This document shows, piece after piece, positions 9,028-17,361 of a stretch of 64,000 nt of DNA. Under the pieces are notes generated by a model. It was not told where the DNA came from. It made no database searches and saw only the letters and a program-made list of their open reading frames with translations. Source of the DNA: Haloarchaeobius litoreus (lineage in GTDB: Archaea; Halobacteriota; Halobacteria; Halobacteriales; Natrialbaceae); assembly GCF_024495425.1 (NCBI RefSeq), contig NZ_JANHJR010000002.1, forward strand, positions 558,001 through 622,000, written 5' to 3'. The stretch's first letter is position 1. Every line of letters starts with the position of its first letter. The translations under genes and the position numbers were made by a program.

Positions 9028-10140
9028 TCACCCATCGAGGGCGTCGAGGAGCGCGTCCACGTCGTCGGCGGTGTTGAACACGTGGATGGACGCACGGACG
9101 ACGCCGGTCGTCGGGATGGAGCGGACCTTGATGCCCCGTTCGGCCACCCGCTCCACCGTCGCCTCGGGGTCGTCGTCGGCGAACGAGACCAGCCCGGTGT
9201 GGTACTCGCGGGGCGAGACGAGCCGGCCCTCGTCGAGGCCCGCCTTCAGCCGGTCGGTCAGGCGCTCGACGCGGGACTGGACGGTGCCGAGGCCGATGTC
9301 TTCGATGGTCTCGATGGCGGCCTGGAGACCGGCGTACGGCGCGGGTGCGACGGTGCCGAACTCGAACCGCCGCGCGCCCTCGACGTACTCGTAGGGGTCG
9401 GCGTACGGGTCGACGGTGTTCCGGTAGCCGAGCTGTGCCGGTGCGAGGGTCTCGGCGAACTCGGGGTCGACGTAGAGGAAGCCCGCGCCCCACGGTCCGA
9501 GCAGCCACTTGTGGCCGGAGGCGGCGACCGCGTCGGCCCCCCACTCCGTCACGTCGATGGGGTGCTGGCCGGGCGACTGGACGGCGTCGACGACCACGCG
9601 GGCCCCGGCGTCCTGTGCGCGCTCGGTGAGTTCACGGACCGGCGCGCGCACGCCGGAGGTCCAGGGGACGGAGCTGAACGTCGCGAGCGTCGCACCCTGC
9701 ACCGCGTCCTCCCAGTCGTCGGGGTCGATCCAGCCCTGGTCGGTCTCCACGACCCGCACCTCGACGCCGTACTCGTCGCGGAGGCGTCGCCAGGGGAGGA
9801 TGCCGGCAGCGTGCTCGACGTCGGTCCGCACGACCACGTCGTCCGAGTCCCAGTCCATCGCGAGCGGGAGCCGGCTGATGCCGTCGGTCGTGCTCCCGGT
9901 GAGCGCGACGTTGCCGGGGTCGGTGCCGATGTGCGAAGCCACCGTCGCGCGGGCCCCGTCGAACAGCTCGAAGGCGGGTTCGTACATCCCCGGCCCCGCC
10001 GCCGACTCGAACTCGTGGAACTCGTACCACGACTCGGTCGCGTCGACGACGTGGCGGGGACTTGGCCCGCTCGCGCCGGTGTTCAGGTAGATGATCTCGT
10101 CGAGGACGGGCATGTCGTCGCGGAGCTGTGATGGGTTCAT
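9028..10140 (-). CDS. Class V aminotransferase-fold PLP enzyme (cysteine desulfurase-like)
   Basis: The 370-residue product has the class V layout: YLNTGASGPSPR near the N-terminus, ALTGSTTDGISRL for the phosphate-binding loop, VVVDAVQSPGQHPID with the cofactor-pairing Asp, and SGHKWLLGPWGAGFLY with the PLP lysine (about residue 208). No mobile Cys loop typical of IscS is visible, so it is more likely a SufS-like relative, an isopenicillin-N-epimerase-like enzyme or another aminotransferase; the substrate is not clear. It is alone on the minus strand, 73 bp upstream of the DUF2892 gene stop. Confidence 0.85.
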   Translation of the reverse strand: MNPSQLRDDMPVLDEIIYLNTGASGPSPRHVVDATESWYEFHEFESAAGPGMYEPAFELFDGARATVASHIGTDPGNVALTGSTTDGISRLPLAMDWDSDDVVVRTDVEHAAGILPWRRLRDEYGVEVRVVETDQGWIDPDDWEDAVQGATLATFSSVPWTSGVRAPVRELTERAQDAGARVVVDAVQSPGQHPIDVTEWGADAVAASGHKWLLGPWGAGFLYVDPEFAETLAPAQLGYRNTVDPYADPYEYVEGARRFEFGTVAPAPYAGLQAAIETIEDIGLGTVQSRVERLTDRLKAGLDEGRLVSPREYHTGLVSFADDDPEATVERVAERGIKVRSIPTTGVVRASIHVFNTADDVDALLDALDG

Positions 10141-10213
10141 GATGTGTCGTGTGTGTCGAGGCTATGAGTGGGTTTCTGCTTCGGCAGTGAAAACGAGGCG
10201 GGTGCGCGGCGGG

Positions 10214-10453
10214 TCAGTTCCCGCGGCGCAGGGTGCGGATGCCGAGGAGGCTGTACGCCGGGCAGGTCTGCGTGTAGCCGGTGACGAGCAGGACGAGCCC
10301 GACGACCGCGAGTAAGAGCGGTGCGCCGACGGTCGCGACGGTCCCGCTGCCGACGCTCACGGCACCCGATCCGACGACGATGGCGACGACGAGGAGCACT
10401 GCGCCGAGGAGGAGGCGGACGAGACGGTCTGTGGAGCCGACGTTGAGTTCCAT
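10214..10453 (-). CDS. DUF2892 (YgaP-type) membrane protein
   Basis: The 79-residue product begins MELNVGSTDRLVRLLLGAVL and has two hydrophobic helices around VGAPLLLAVVGLVLLVTGYT, closing with TCPAYSLLGIRT. The motif TxxCPAYxxLGIxT is diagnostic of the DUF2892 family, the membrane part of rhodanese YgaP, here without a rhodanese domain. A role in sulfur handling is family knowledge and is not shown. AT-rich promoter sequence (taatattgtattgttg) lies just upstream. Confidence 0.88.
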   Translation of the reverse strand: MELNVGSTDRLVRLLLGAVLLVVAIVVGSGAVSVGSGTVATVGAPLLLAVVGLVLLVTGYTQTCPAYSLLGIRTLRRGN

Positions 10454-10570
10454 ACCAGTAATATTGTATTGTTGTCCCATAAATGCACACCACTGTTCTC
10501 GGTCCGTGGGAGCGACGCGACGGGGGCCGGAGTCTGTACCTTCTTGTCGGTGCGACGTGTCGGGTCGGGT

Positions 10571-10957
10571 ATGCAGTTCGATCATGCTGGCGTCGCGACA
10601 GACGACGCGATGGGGATGGCGGAGCTGTACGGTGACCTGTTCGGCCTCGAGATCGCCCACGAGGAGGAGTTCGACGGGATGCACGTCGTCTTCCTCGACG
10701 TGGGCAACGGCTACTTCGAGCTCCTCGAACCCCTGGATTCGGGCGGCACGATTGCACGGTTCCTCGCGAACCGTGGCACGGGTATCCACCACTTCGGGCT
10801 CGCCACCGAGGACATCGACGCCGCCCTCGACAGGGTCCGGGAGTACGAGGTGCGGCTCATCGACGAGGAGCCGCGGCCGGGCGCGTGGGGTCACGAGGTC
10901 GCGTTCCTCCACCCGAAGGACACCGGCGGCGTACTCGTGGAGTTCGTCCAGCACTGA
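10571..10957 (+). CDS. mce: Methylmalonyl-CoA epimerase
   Basis: The 128-residue product is a two-module VOC fold with metal ligands in FDHAGVATDD (His), GIHHFGLATED (His) and VLVEFVQH (Glu), and it is about the size of archaeal epimerases. It interconverts (S)- and (R)-methylmalonyl-CoA and supplies the mutase encoded at 6271. Start at ATG 10571 gives MQFDHAGVA, the usual beginning of the family. Its 3' end overlaps a possible minus-strand gene by 67 bp. Confidence 0.92.
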   Translation: MQFDHAGVATDDAMGMAELYGDLFGLEIAHEEEFDGMHVVFLDVGNGYFELLEPLDSGGTIARFLANRGTGIHHFGLATEDIDAALDRVREYEVRLIDEEPRPGAWGHEVAFLHPKDTGGVLVEFVQH

Positions 10958-11133
10958 GCCGCCGTGAAGGCCTTCGAGGCCGACGCGTTGGCCCACCGGG
11001 AGACCCGGTCGCGGAACGGCTCGTACACCGGATCAGGCGGGTGCTCGGGGTCGAGCCACCGTGTCTCGACGACCTCGTCGTCGCCGAAGCGGTCACGAAG
11101 TCGGGCGAGTTCGCCGTCGACGTCGTCGCGCAT
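10891..11133 (-). CDS. Possible small protein downstream of Nudix gene (80 aa)
   Basis: The frame after the Nudix stop reads MRDDVDGELARLRDRFGDDE, then a DPEHPPDPVYEPFRDRV stretch, with acidic, haloarchaeal composition and third-position GC, unlike the other minus frames here. It would start 37 bases after the Nudix gene ends and could be translated from the same transcript. The last 22 codons run antisense to the end of the epimerase gene and look less protein-like, so the true end or reality is uncertain. No family recognised. Confidence 0.4.
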   Translation of the reverse strand: MRDDVDGELARLRDRFGDDEVVETRWLDPEHPPDPVYEPFRDRVSRWANASASKAFTAAQCWTNSTSTPPVSFGWRNATS

Positions 11134-11170
11134 CCGGTCGCCGATGTCGTGCGATGGCCCCCTTCCCGGG

Positions 11171-11755
11171 TCATGGCCAGTCGTGGGCGCGGTCCTCGAT
11201 GGCGGGATGGAGGTCGTCCGGCAGTTCACGGAACCAGCACGCGCCGTTGAGCTCGCTGCTCTGGATGGCGACCTCGCCCTCGACGTAGTCGGCCTCGAAG
11301 AACGTGTAGAGCAGGTGTACCTCGCTGCCGGTCGACTCGTGGGTCCCGATGACGCGCTCCGCGAACAGGACGTCCGAGACCGAACAGTCGATGTCGACCT
11401 CCTCGCGGACCTCGCGTTCGGCCGCCTCCTCGGAGATCTCGCCGTCCTCGATGCCGCCGCCGGGGACCCCCCAGTGGCTCGTCCCGCGACCCATGATGAG
11501 CAGGACGCGGTCGCCGTCGTCTGCCGCCTCCTCGGGCATCGACTCGGAGAGTGCCGGGGCCTCGTCCTCGTCACGGCGGATCCAGCAGTACGCGCCCCCG
11601 ATGTAGTCGTAGGCGTCGACGTCCGCCGTCCACCGCTCGTACTGTGCCTGACTGAGCGATTCCCGTTTCTCCACGACCGGGAACGCCACGTAGCGCTCCT
11701 GGAGGCGGTCGAGTCGGCGGTCCACCTCGGCCTCGTTGATGTACTCGGGCGGCAT
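11171..11755 (-). CDS. Nudix hydrolase
   Basis: The 194-residue product carries a Nudix box at about residues 99-121, GGGIEDGEISEEAAEREVRE followed by EVDI, which fits G-x5-E-x7-REUxEExGU apart from Val-Asp in place of Glu-x-Gly near the end. An N-terminal extension of about 60 residues (ERYVAFPVVEKRESLSQAQ) precedes the domain, as in several haloarchaeal Nudix proteins. It should hydrolyse a nucleoside diphosphate linked to another moiety; the substrate is unknown. Confidence 0.88.
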   Translation of the reverse strand: MPPEYINEAEVDRRLDRLQERYVAFPVVEKRESLSQAQYERWTADVDAYDYIGGAYCWIRRDEDEAPALSESMPEEAADDGDRVLLIMGRGTSHWGVPGGGIEDGEISEEAAEREVREEVDIDCSVSDVLFAERVIGTHESTGSEVHLLYTFFEADYVEGEVAIQSSELNGACWFRELPDDLHPAIEDRAHDWP

Positions 11756-11874
11756 GGACTGCGTACGAAATCGGAGCGTCGACTAATAGCCGTCGAAATC
11801 CAGTCGTCCACGAGTCGACGGAACGCCGCCGGCGGACCGAAACTGAGCTCTCCGCCGCCGACGTCCCCAGGGGT

Positions 11875-12291
11875 ATGACGAGCAACGAGACCGCGGTGAA
11901 GGAGATCGGCGAGCTGGCGCTCCGGGTGGTCGACCTCGACGAGATGACCGAATTCTACCGGGACGTGGTCGGGCTCGTCGTCCTCCGGCGGTTCGAGGGG
12001 AGCACGTTCTTCGAGCTCCGGGAGGGCCACGGCGGACACACCCAGATACTCGCGCTGTTCGACCGCTCGGGTCAGGCTGACTACGTCCCGCCCGCACCCG
12101 CACGGACGACCGTCGACCACTTCGCGTTCACCGTCGACCTCGCCGATTTCGAGGCCGAGCGTGAGCGGCTGGAGGTCCTCGGCGTCGACCTCGACTTCGC
12201 GGAACACGAGTGGGTGTCGTGGCGGTCCCTCTACTTCTCGGACCCCGAGGGGAACCGCGTGGAGTTCGTCTGCTACGACGAGTCCATCTAG
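11875..12291 (+). CDS. VOC-family (glyoxalase-like) protein
   Basis: The 138-residue product has two beta-alpha-beta-beta-beta modules: ALRVVDLDEMTEFYRDVVGL in the first and VDHFAFTVDLADFEAERERL in the second, ending YFSDPEGNRVEFVCYD. Metal ligand positions are His in VDHF and Glu in VEFV; the first ligand position is less clear (GELALRV). It could be a glyoxalase, dioxygenase or resistance protein. Its stop shares bases with the stop of the convergent reductase gene (the TAG/CTA palindrome at 12288-12291). Confidence 0.88.
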   Translation: MTSNETAVKEIGELALRVVDLDEMTEFYRDVVGLVVLRRFEGSTFFELREGHGGHTQILALFDRSGQADYVPPAPARTTVDHFAFTVDLADFEAERERLEVLGVDLDFAEHEWVSWRSLYFSDPEGNRVEFVCYDESI

Positions 12292-12926
12292 CCGAAGCTC
12301 TCGACGTTCGCCTCGTCGGCGTCGAGGCCGGCCGTCTCGAGCGCGTCGGTCGCACGCTCGCAGAAGTCGGCGAATCCGAAGACGAAGACGGTGCCCTCGT
12401 CGCCGTACTCGCCGATGGCGTCGCGCAGGTCGTCGTCTACGTCGTCGTCGAAGACGTGGATCGTCGCGCCCGCGCCTCCGAGTGCGTCAAGACGGTCCGT
12501 GTGGGCCGGGCCGTCGTCCTGATACAGCACGACCGCGTCGTGTCCGTGGTCGACCGCGCGCTCGGCGATGGCGACCGCGGGGCCGATACCTGGGCCACCA
12601 GCGACGACGACCACGTCGCCCTCGTCGTCGTAGCTGACGTTCCCGAACGGCCCCTCGATGGTGAGCTCCGCGCCGATGTCGAGGTCGGCCAGCCACGGTG
12701 AGATGTCGCCGTCCGGGTCGACCCCGACGGTCAGCTCGAACGTCCCGTCCACGTCGGGCGAGGAGAGCGTGTAGTACCGCGACAGCTCCTCGCCGTCGAC
12801 CGTGGCACGCACGAGCACGAACTGGCCGGGGAGTGCCTCGAACCCGTCCGGTGTCTCCACATCTATCGCGACGGTGTCAGGCCCCACCGTCTCCACCGCT
12901 GCGACCGTAACGACCCTCTCGTCCAT
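12288..12926 (-). CDS. FAD-dependent oxidoreductase, ferredoxin-NADP reductase type
   Basis: I start at ATG 12926 (MDERVVTVAAVETVG); the longer open frame upstream overlaps the kor promoter. The 212-residue product shows the FAD-binding signature RYYTLSSPD at about residue 50, then EGPFGNVSY and the nucleotide-binding GGPGIGPAVAIAE, and ends in FG, as expected for a compact FNR with no extra domain. It lacks Cys clusters. It is divergent from korA, whose enzyme depends on ferredoxin, so it may serve the same electron pool; this is inference. Confidence 0.88.
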   Translation of the reverse strand: MDERVVTVAAVETVGPDTVAIDVETPDGFEALPGQFVLVRATVDGEELSRYYTLSSPDVDGTFELTVGVDPDGDISPWLADLDIGAELTIEGPFGNVSYDDEGDVVVVAGGPGIGPAVAIAERAVDHGHDAVVLYQDDGPAHTDRLDALGGAGATIHVFDDDVDDDLRDAIGEYGDEGTVFVFGFADFCERATDALETAGLDADEANVESFG

Positions 12927-13050
12927 GGTCGGCGGTACCCATGGCACCCGTAAAGGCGTTCCTCTCCCGACTCGCGGCAAAACCGTCCTCGGCCCGTCGT
13001 CGGGTGTTTCAGAAGCCTTTTGCTCCCACGCTCGGTAGCCACAACACAAC

Positions 13051-14805
13051 ATGGCCGAGGACTTGAACTGGGCTATCGGTGGCGAGGCCGGCGACGGCAT
13101 CGACTCCACCGGTAAGATATTCGCCCAGGCCCTCTCACGGGCTGGACGGCACGTATTCACCTCGAAGGACTTCGCGTCGCGTATCCGCGGTGGCTACACC
13201 GCGTACAAGATCCGCACGTCGACCGAACAGGTCCAGAGCGTCGTCGACCGACTGGACATTCTGGTCGCACTGACACAGCGGACCATCGACGAGAACCTCG
13301 ACGAACTCCACGACCAATCCGCCGTCATCTACGACGGCGAGCGTTCCTGGGAAGCCGAGTACCCGGAGTACATCACCGGGGTCGACGTCCCGCTGAAATC
13401 GCTCGCGGAGGAGGCCGGCGGCGCCATCATGCGCAACATCGTCGCGCTCGGGGCCGCCTGCGAGATCACCAACTTCGCCATCAAGAACCTGGACGAGGCG
13501 CTGGAGAAGCGCTTCGGCTCCAAGGGCGAGAAGATCGTCGAGAACAACAAGAAGGCCGCCCGTCTCGGTCAGGAGTACGTCGCCGAGAACTACGACCTCG
13601 ACGTCGACTACGACCTCGACGAGACGGACAACGACTACGTCCTGCTCAACGGTGACGAGGCCATCGGCATGGGCGCCATCGCCGCCGGCTGCCGCTTCTA
13701 CGCCGGCTACCCCATCACCCCCGCGACGGACGTGATGGAGTACCTCACCGGCCGCATCGACGAGTTCGGCGGGCACGTCGTCCAGGCCGAGGACGAGCTG
13801 TCCGCCATCAACATGGCCCTCGGCGCTGCACGCGCCGGCGCACGCTCGATGACCGCGACCTCCGGGCCGGGCATCGACCTGATGACCGAGACGTTCGGTC
13901 TGGTCGCGACCAGCGAGACGCCGCTGGTCATCGTCGACGTGATGCGCTCGGGTCCCTCGACCGGGATGCCGACGAAGCAGGAGCAGGGCGACCTCAACAT
14001 GACCCTGTACGGCGGCCACGGCGAGATCCCCCGCTTCGTCGTCGCGCCGACGAGCATCGACGAGTGCTTCTGGAAGACCGTCGAGGCGTTCAACTACGCC
14101 GAGAAGTACCAGACGCCGGTCTACCTCGTCGCCGACCTCGCACTCGCCGTCACCGAGCAGACGTTCCCGCCGGAGGCGTTCGACATGGACGAGGTCGAGG
14201 TCGACCGCGGCAAGGTCGTCGACGACGACACCGTCGGCGAGTGGCTCGACGACGAGGGCCGCTTCCGGGCCCACGCCAACACCGACGACGGCGTCTCCCC
14301 GCGTGCGTTCCCCGGCACCATCGACGGTGCCCACATGTCCACCGGCCTCGAGCACGACGAGCTCGGTCGCCGGACCGAGGACACGAACGTCCGCATCGAG
14401 CAGGTCGACAAGCGCAACCGCAAGGTCGACACCGCGCGCGAACAGGAGGACTGGGACTACCGCGAGTTCGGCGACCCCGACGCGGACAGCCTCGTCATCT
14501 CCTGGGGCTCGAACGAGGGCGCGATGCGCGAGGCCCTGGGCTACCTCGACGAGCGTGGTATCGACGTGCGCTTCCTCTCGGTGCCGTACATCTTCCCGCG
14601 CCCCGACCTGAGCGAGGAGATCGCCGCGGCCGAGACGACCATCGTCGTCGAGTGTAACGCCACCGGGCAGTTCGCGAACCTCATCGAACACGACGTGCTC
14701 GAGCGCGTCGAACGCATCAACAAGTACAACGGCGTGCGGTTCAAGGCCGACGAGCTGGCCGACGACATCGAGGAGAAGCTCGCAACGGAGGCGAAAGCAC
14801 AATGA
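13051..14805 (+). CDS. korA: 2-oxoacid:ferredoxin oxidoreductase, alpha subunit (gamma-alpha fusion)
   Basis: The 584-residue protein starts with the gamma-type domain (WAIGGEAGDGIDSTGKIFAQ, then RIRGGYTAYKIR), continues from about residue 205 with the alpha domain (AAGCRFYAGYPITPATDVME, TATSGPGIDLMTET) and ends with the domain around SLVISWGSNEGAMREALGYL. With the beta subunit it oxidatively decarboxylates a 2-oxoacid to acyl-CoA, reducing ferredoxin, in the cytoplasm. The haloarchaeal order and length fit the 2-oxoglutarate enzyme, though the pyruvate enzyme is built the same way, so the substrate is less certain than the class. The stop overlaps korB by four bases. Confidence 0.93.
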   Translation: MAEDLNWAIGGEAGDGIDSTGKIFAQALSRAGRHVFTSKDFASRIRGGYTAYKIRTSTEQVQSVVDRLDILVALTQRTIDENLDELHDQSAVIYDGERSWEAEYPEYITGVDVPLKSLAEEAGGAIMRNIVALGAACEITNFAIKNLDEALEKRFGSKGEKIVENNKKAARLGQEYVAENYDLDVDYDLDETDNDYVLLNGDEAIGMGAIAAGCRFYAGYPITPATDVMEYLTGRIDEFGGHVVQAEDELSAINMALGAARAGARSMTATSGPGIDLMTETFGLVATSETPLVIVDVMRSGPSTGMPTKQEQGDLNMTLYGGHGEIPRFVVAPTSIDECFWKTVEAFNYAEKYQTPVYLVADLALAVTEQTFPPEAFDMDEVEVDRGKVVDDDTVGEWLDDEGRFRAHANTDDGVSPRAFPGTIDGAHMSTGLEHDELGRRTEDTNVRIEQVDKRNRKVDTAREQEDWDYREFGDPDADSLVISWGSNEGAMREALGYLDERGIDVRFLSVPYIFPRPDLSEEIAAAETTIVVECNATGQFANLIEHDVLERVERINKYNGVRFKADELADDIEEKLATEAKAQ

Positions 14806-15665
14806 GTTCAGACGTAAAATTCACCGACTTCAAGTCCGACAAGCAGCCGACCTGGTGTCCGGGGTGTGGTGACTTCGGCACGATGAACGGCATGATGAAG
14901 GCGCTGGCGAACACGGGCAACGACCCCGACAACACGTTCGTCGTCGCCGGCATCGGCTGTTCCGGCAAGATCGGCACCTACATGCACAGCTACGCGCTCC
15001 ACGGCGTCCACGGGCGCGCACTCCCCGTCGGCACCGGCGTCAAGTTCGCCAACCCCGACCTCGAAGTGATGGTCGCGGGCGGCGACGGCGACGGCTACTC
15101 CATCGGCGCGGGCCACTTCGTCCACGCCGTCCGCCGGAACCCGGACATCACCTACGTCGTCATGGACAACCGTATCTACGGGCTGACGAAGGGCCAGGCC
15201 TCGCCGACGAGCCGCCAGGACTTCGAGACGAGCACCACACCCGAGGGCCCCAAACAGCCCCCGGTCAACCCGCTCGCGCTCGCGCTCGCCTCCGGCGCGA
15301 CGTTCATCGCGCAGTCGTTCTCCAGCGACGCGCTCCGTCACGCCGAGATCATCGAGCAGGCCATCGAGCACGACGGCTTCGGCTTCGTCAACGTGTTCAG
15401 CCCCTGCGTGACGTTCAACGACGTCGACACCTACGACTACTTCCGCGACTCGCTGGTCGACCTCCAGGAGGAGGACCACGACCCGACCGACTACCAGTCC
15501 GCGAAGGAGAAGATCCTCGAGGGCGACAAGGAGTACATGGGCGTCATCTGGCAGGACGAGGAGAGCGTCCCGTACCACGAGACCCACGGCGTCACCGAGA
15601 ACATGGCCGACATCCCCGACGGCGCCGCCGACGGGACGATGGACCTGGTCCGGGAGTTCTACTAG
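14802..15665 (+). CDS. korB: 2-oxoacid:ferredoxin oxidoreductase, beta subunit
   Basis: The 287-residue product carries the thiamine diphosphate and iron-sulfur centre of the enzyme. The cluster ligands are in WCPGCGDFG (two Cys), GIGCSGKIGTYM and SPCVTFND, and the thiamine-Mg motif is AGGDGDGYSIGAGHF with MDNRIYGLTKGQ. It is translated from the same message as korA (ATGA overlap). The C-terminal acidic tail (DEESVPYHETHG) is usual for haloarchaeal subunits. Confidence 0.93.
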   Translation: MSSDVKFTDFKSDKQPTWCPGCGDFGTMNGMMKALANTGNDPDNTFVVAGIGCSGKIGTYMHSYALHGVHGRALPVGTGVKFANPDLEVMVAGGDGDGYSIGAGHFVHAVRRNPDITYVVMDNRIYGLTKGQASPTSRQDFETSTTPEGPKQPPVNPLALALASGATFIAQSFSSDALRHAEIIEQAIEHDGFGFVNVFSPCVTFNDVDTYDYFRDSLVDLQEEDHDPTDYQSAKEKILEGDKEYMGVIWQDEESVPYHETHGVTENMADIPDGAADGTMDLVREFY

Positions 15666-15671
15666 ACCATC

Positions 15672-15761
15672 TTTTTGCCGCTCGGGTTCTCGCTGCGCTC
15701 GAACCGCTCGCGGCAAAAACATGGATGAAAAAGGCCGGCGACTCGCTCCGCTCGTCGCCGG
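15672..15761. repeat. GC-rich stem-loops downstream of korB
   Basis: Two inverted repeats follow korB. The first spans 15672-15719, with outer arms tttttgccg and cggcaaaaa and a tcgctgcgctcgaacc middle. The second spans 15735-15761, with arms ccggcga and tcgccgg. A run of T precedes the first on the plus strand and a run of A closes it, so it could end transcripts arriving from either side (korB from the left, 15867-16523 from the right). Function is inferred from position only. Confidence 0.5.
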
Positions 15762-15866
15762 TGAACCGCGCTCGCTTCGCTCGCGCGGACGTTCTCATAT
15801 TTTGTCTCGGCTCGCATCACTGCTGGTTGTTCGGTGGCATCCGCCTTCAAGGACAGACAGCCGCGT

Positions 15867-16523
15867 TCACTCCTCGTCGCTGTGTTCGATGTTCTCGATG
15901 AGTTCGAGGATGTCGTCGCGCTCGTCGGGCAGCTGGGTCGGGTGGCCGCCGATGGCCACGACGTAGTCGTCGCCGTGTTTGACGACGGAGACGTAGACGT
16001 TCACCTCGACCTCGCGGCCGGCGAAGTTCGTCGTCGTCGTGAACACGGCGACGTCGGTCTGCTGGCCGAGCATCGTGGCCTGCAGGGTGTCGGTGCGTTC
16101 GGCACCCGAGAGGTCGCCGTATGCCGTGTCGTACTGGCCGACGAGTTCGGTGAGTACCTCGCCCTCGCTCATGTTGGCGATGGGGTTCTGCGGTTCACCC
16201 ACCACGTCGACCTCGTGGGTCGAGACGACCGCGAACACGCCGACGGTCTCGTCGATGAAGTCGTCCTGCTTCTCGTACTGCGCGACCCAGTTCTCGATGA
16301 CGACGGTCCGATTGCCGAGGTCCTCGCTGGTCTGTTCGATGACCTCCTGCTCGACGGAGGCCTCCGTGTAGCCCGTCCCGCCGTCGCCGAGCGCGCTGTC
16401 GGCGACCGTCGCCCGGTCGGCGCTGTAGGTCAGCGGCTCCTCGCCGGTGATGAAGCCGATGCAGCCGGCACCAGTCAGCAGGAGGGTCACGGCGAGAACC
16501 GTCGCGAGGCGTCTCGAAGCCAT
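15867..16523 (-). CDS. Lipoprotein, DUF6517-like (218 aa)
   Basis: I start at ATG 16523 (MASRRLATVLAVTLLLTGAGC), a signal peptide with lipobox; the ten residues upstream are Gly/Arg-rich. The mature part begins with GFITGEEPLTYSADRATVAD, has a central NRTVVIENWVAQYEKQDD helix region and a beta-rich C-terminal half. This matches haloarchaeal lipoproteins that I know as DUF6517, function unknown. It is followed 48 bp downstream (upstream end) by the ferritin-like gene on the same strand. Confidence 0.8.
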   Translation of the reverse strand: MASRRLATVLAVTLLLTGAGCIGFITGEEPLTYSADRATVADSALGDGGTGYTEASVEQEVIEQTSEDLGNRTVVIENWVAQYEKQDDFIDETVGVFAVVSTHEVDVVGEPQNPIANMSEGEVLTELVGQYDTAYGDLSGAERTDTLQATMLGQQTDVAVFTTTTNFAGREVEVNVYVSVVKHGDDYVVAIGGHPTQLPDERDDILELIENIEHSDEE

Positions 16524-16571
16524 GCTTCGTCCCTCGCCACCTCCGGCAATCAAGGTTCCGGCCTCTCCCGC

Positions 16572-17204
16572 TCAGCAGATGGGTTTCGGGTCGACGCCGA
16601 GCTCGGTGAGCGAGTCCGCGTAGTCGTCGTAGGCGAGCTGGACGACGTACTCGGCGACGGCCTGGGCGCGCTCCCAGTCCGCGTCGGTCTCGCAGTGGGT
16701 GTCGAGGAGTTCCAGCCCGGCGGCCAGCGACTCCTCGGTCTCGCTCCGGAGGTCGCGGAACAGGTCCGCCTTCCCGGCGTCGGCCTCGTTGACGAAGAAG
16801 CTGACCACCTGGAGATGGGTGCGGAGGCTGACGAGGCCGCGTCCGACGAGCCCTGCTGCAGCGCGTTCGACGGTGTCGTCGCGGTCCCGGAGGTACGCGT
16901 GCATCGGGCCGACGCCGTCGGGTTCGACGGCGTCACCGAGGGCGTCGACGACGCGCTCGTAGTGCTCGGCCTCCTGGGCGGCCACGTCCGCGAACACCGC
17001 GCTCGCCTCGTCGTCCGGCTCGTCGTCGGCCCACGATTCGAACGTCTCGCGGGCGAGGAACTCGCTGAACGCGGCGGCCCGGAGGACGGCTTCCTCGGAC
17101 AGGTCCGCGTCGGTCAGGGCGACGAGCAGCTTCGAGGAGCCGAGTCGGTCGAGCTCGGTGGCCCTGGCCGACTCGACCGACTCGCGGAAGGCGGTCGCGT
17201 CCAT
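16572..17204 (-). CDS. Ferritin-like / rubrerythrin-type protein
   Basis: The 210-residue all-helical product starts at ATG 17204 (MDATAFRESVESARATELDR). Helices carry repeated Glu and a DVAAQEAEHYERVVDALG segment with the E-x-x-H spacing of di-iron ferritin-like domains; a partner Glu probably sits in FSEFLARETFESWAD. No rubredoxin domain is attached. An oxidative-stress or iron role is likely from family knowledge, but the metal ligands should be checked on a model. Its only Cys residues are near the C-terminus. Confidence 0.65.
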   Translation of the reverse strand: MDATAFRESVESARATELDRLGSSKLLVALTDADLSEEAVLRAAAFSEFLARETFESWADDEPDDEASAVFADVAAQEAEHYERVVDALGDAVEPDGVGPMHAYLRDRDDTVERAAAGLVGRGLVSLRTHLQVVSFFVNEADAGKADLFRDLRSETEESLAAGLELLDTHCETDADWERAQAVAEYVVQLAYDDYADSLTELGVDPKPIC

Positions 17205-17361
17205 GCCTGACGTGTCGGCCGGTGTCGGCTTCAACGTTGTCCCACACCGGTCGTTTCCGCGTTCCACCGTGTCTACAGGTGGGGCGGGCCGAGTGCCCGG
17301 GGGGTCGAGCTCGAGGGGTTCACGCACGGTTTTTATCCGCCCGCCGAGCGTACTGCGGGGT

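Noticed and set aside
9028-10140. Assignment as the SUF cysteine desulfurase (sufS)
   Set aside because: No suf genes are adjacent and no clear catalytic Cys loop is visible, so only the class is called.
13135-14802. Open frame of 555 codons opposite korA
   Set aside because: korA is certain from motifs. The opposite frame is a mirror with Val/Leu/Gly-rich composition and no motif.
15672-15761. CRISPR-like repeat
   Set aside because: The stem-loops differ in sequence and no regular spacers occur. They fit terminators or common haloarchaeal GC-rich palindromes.
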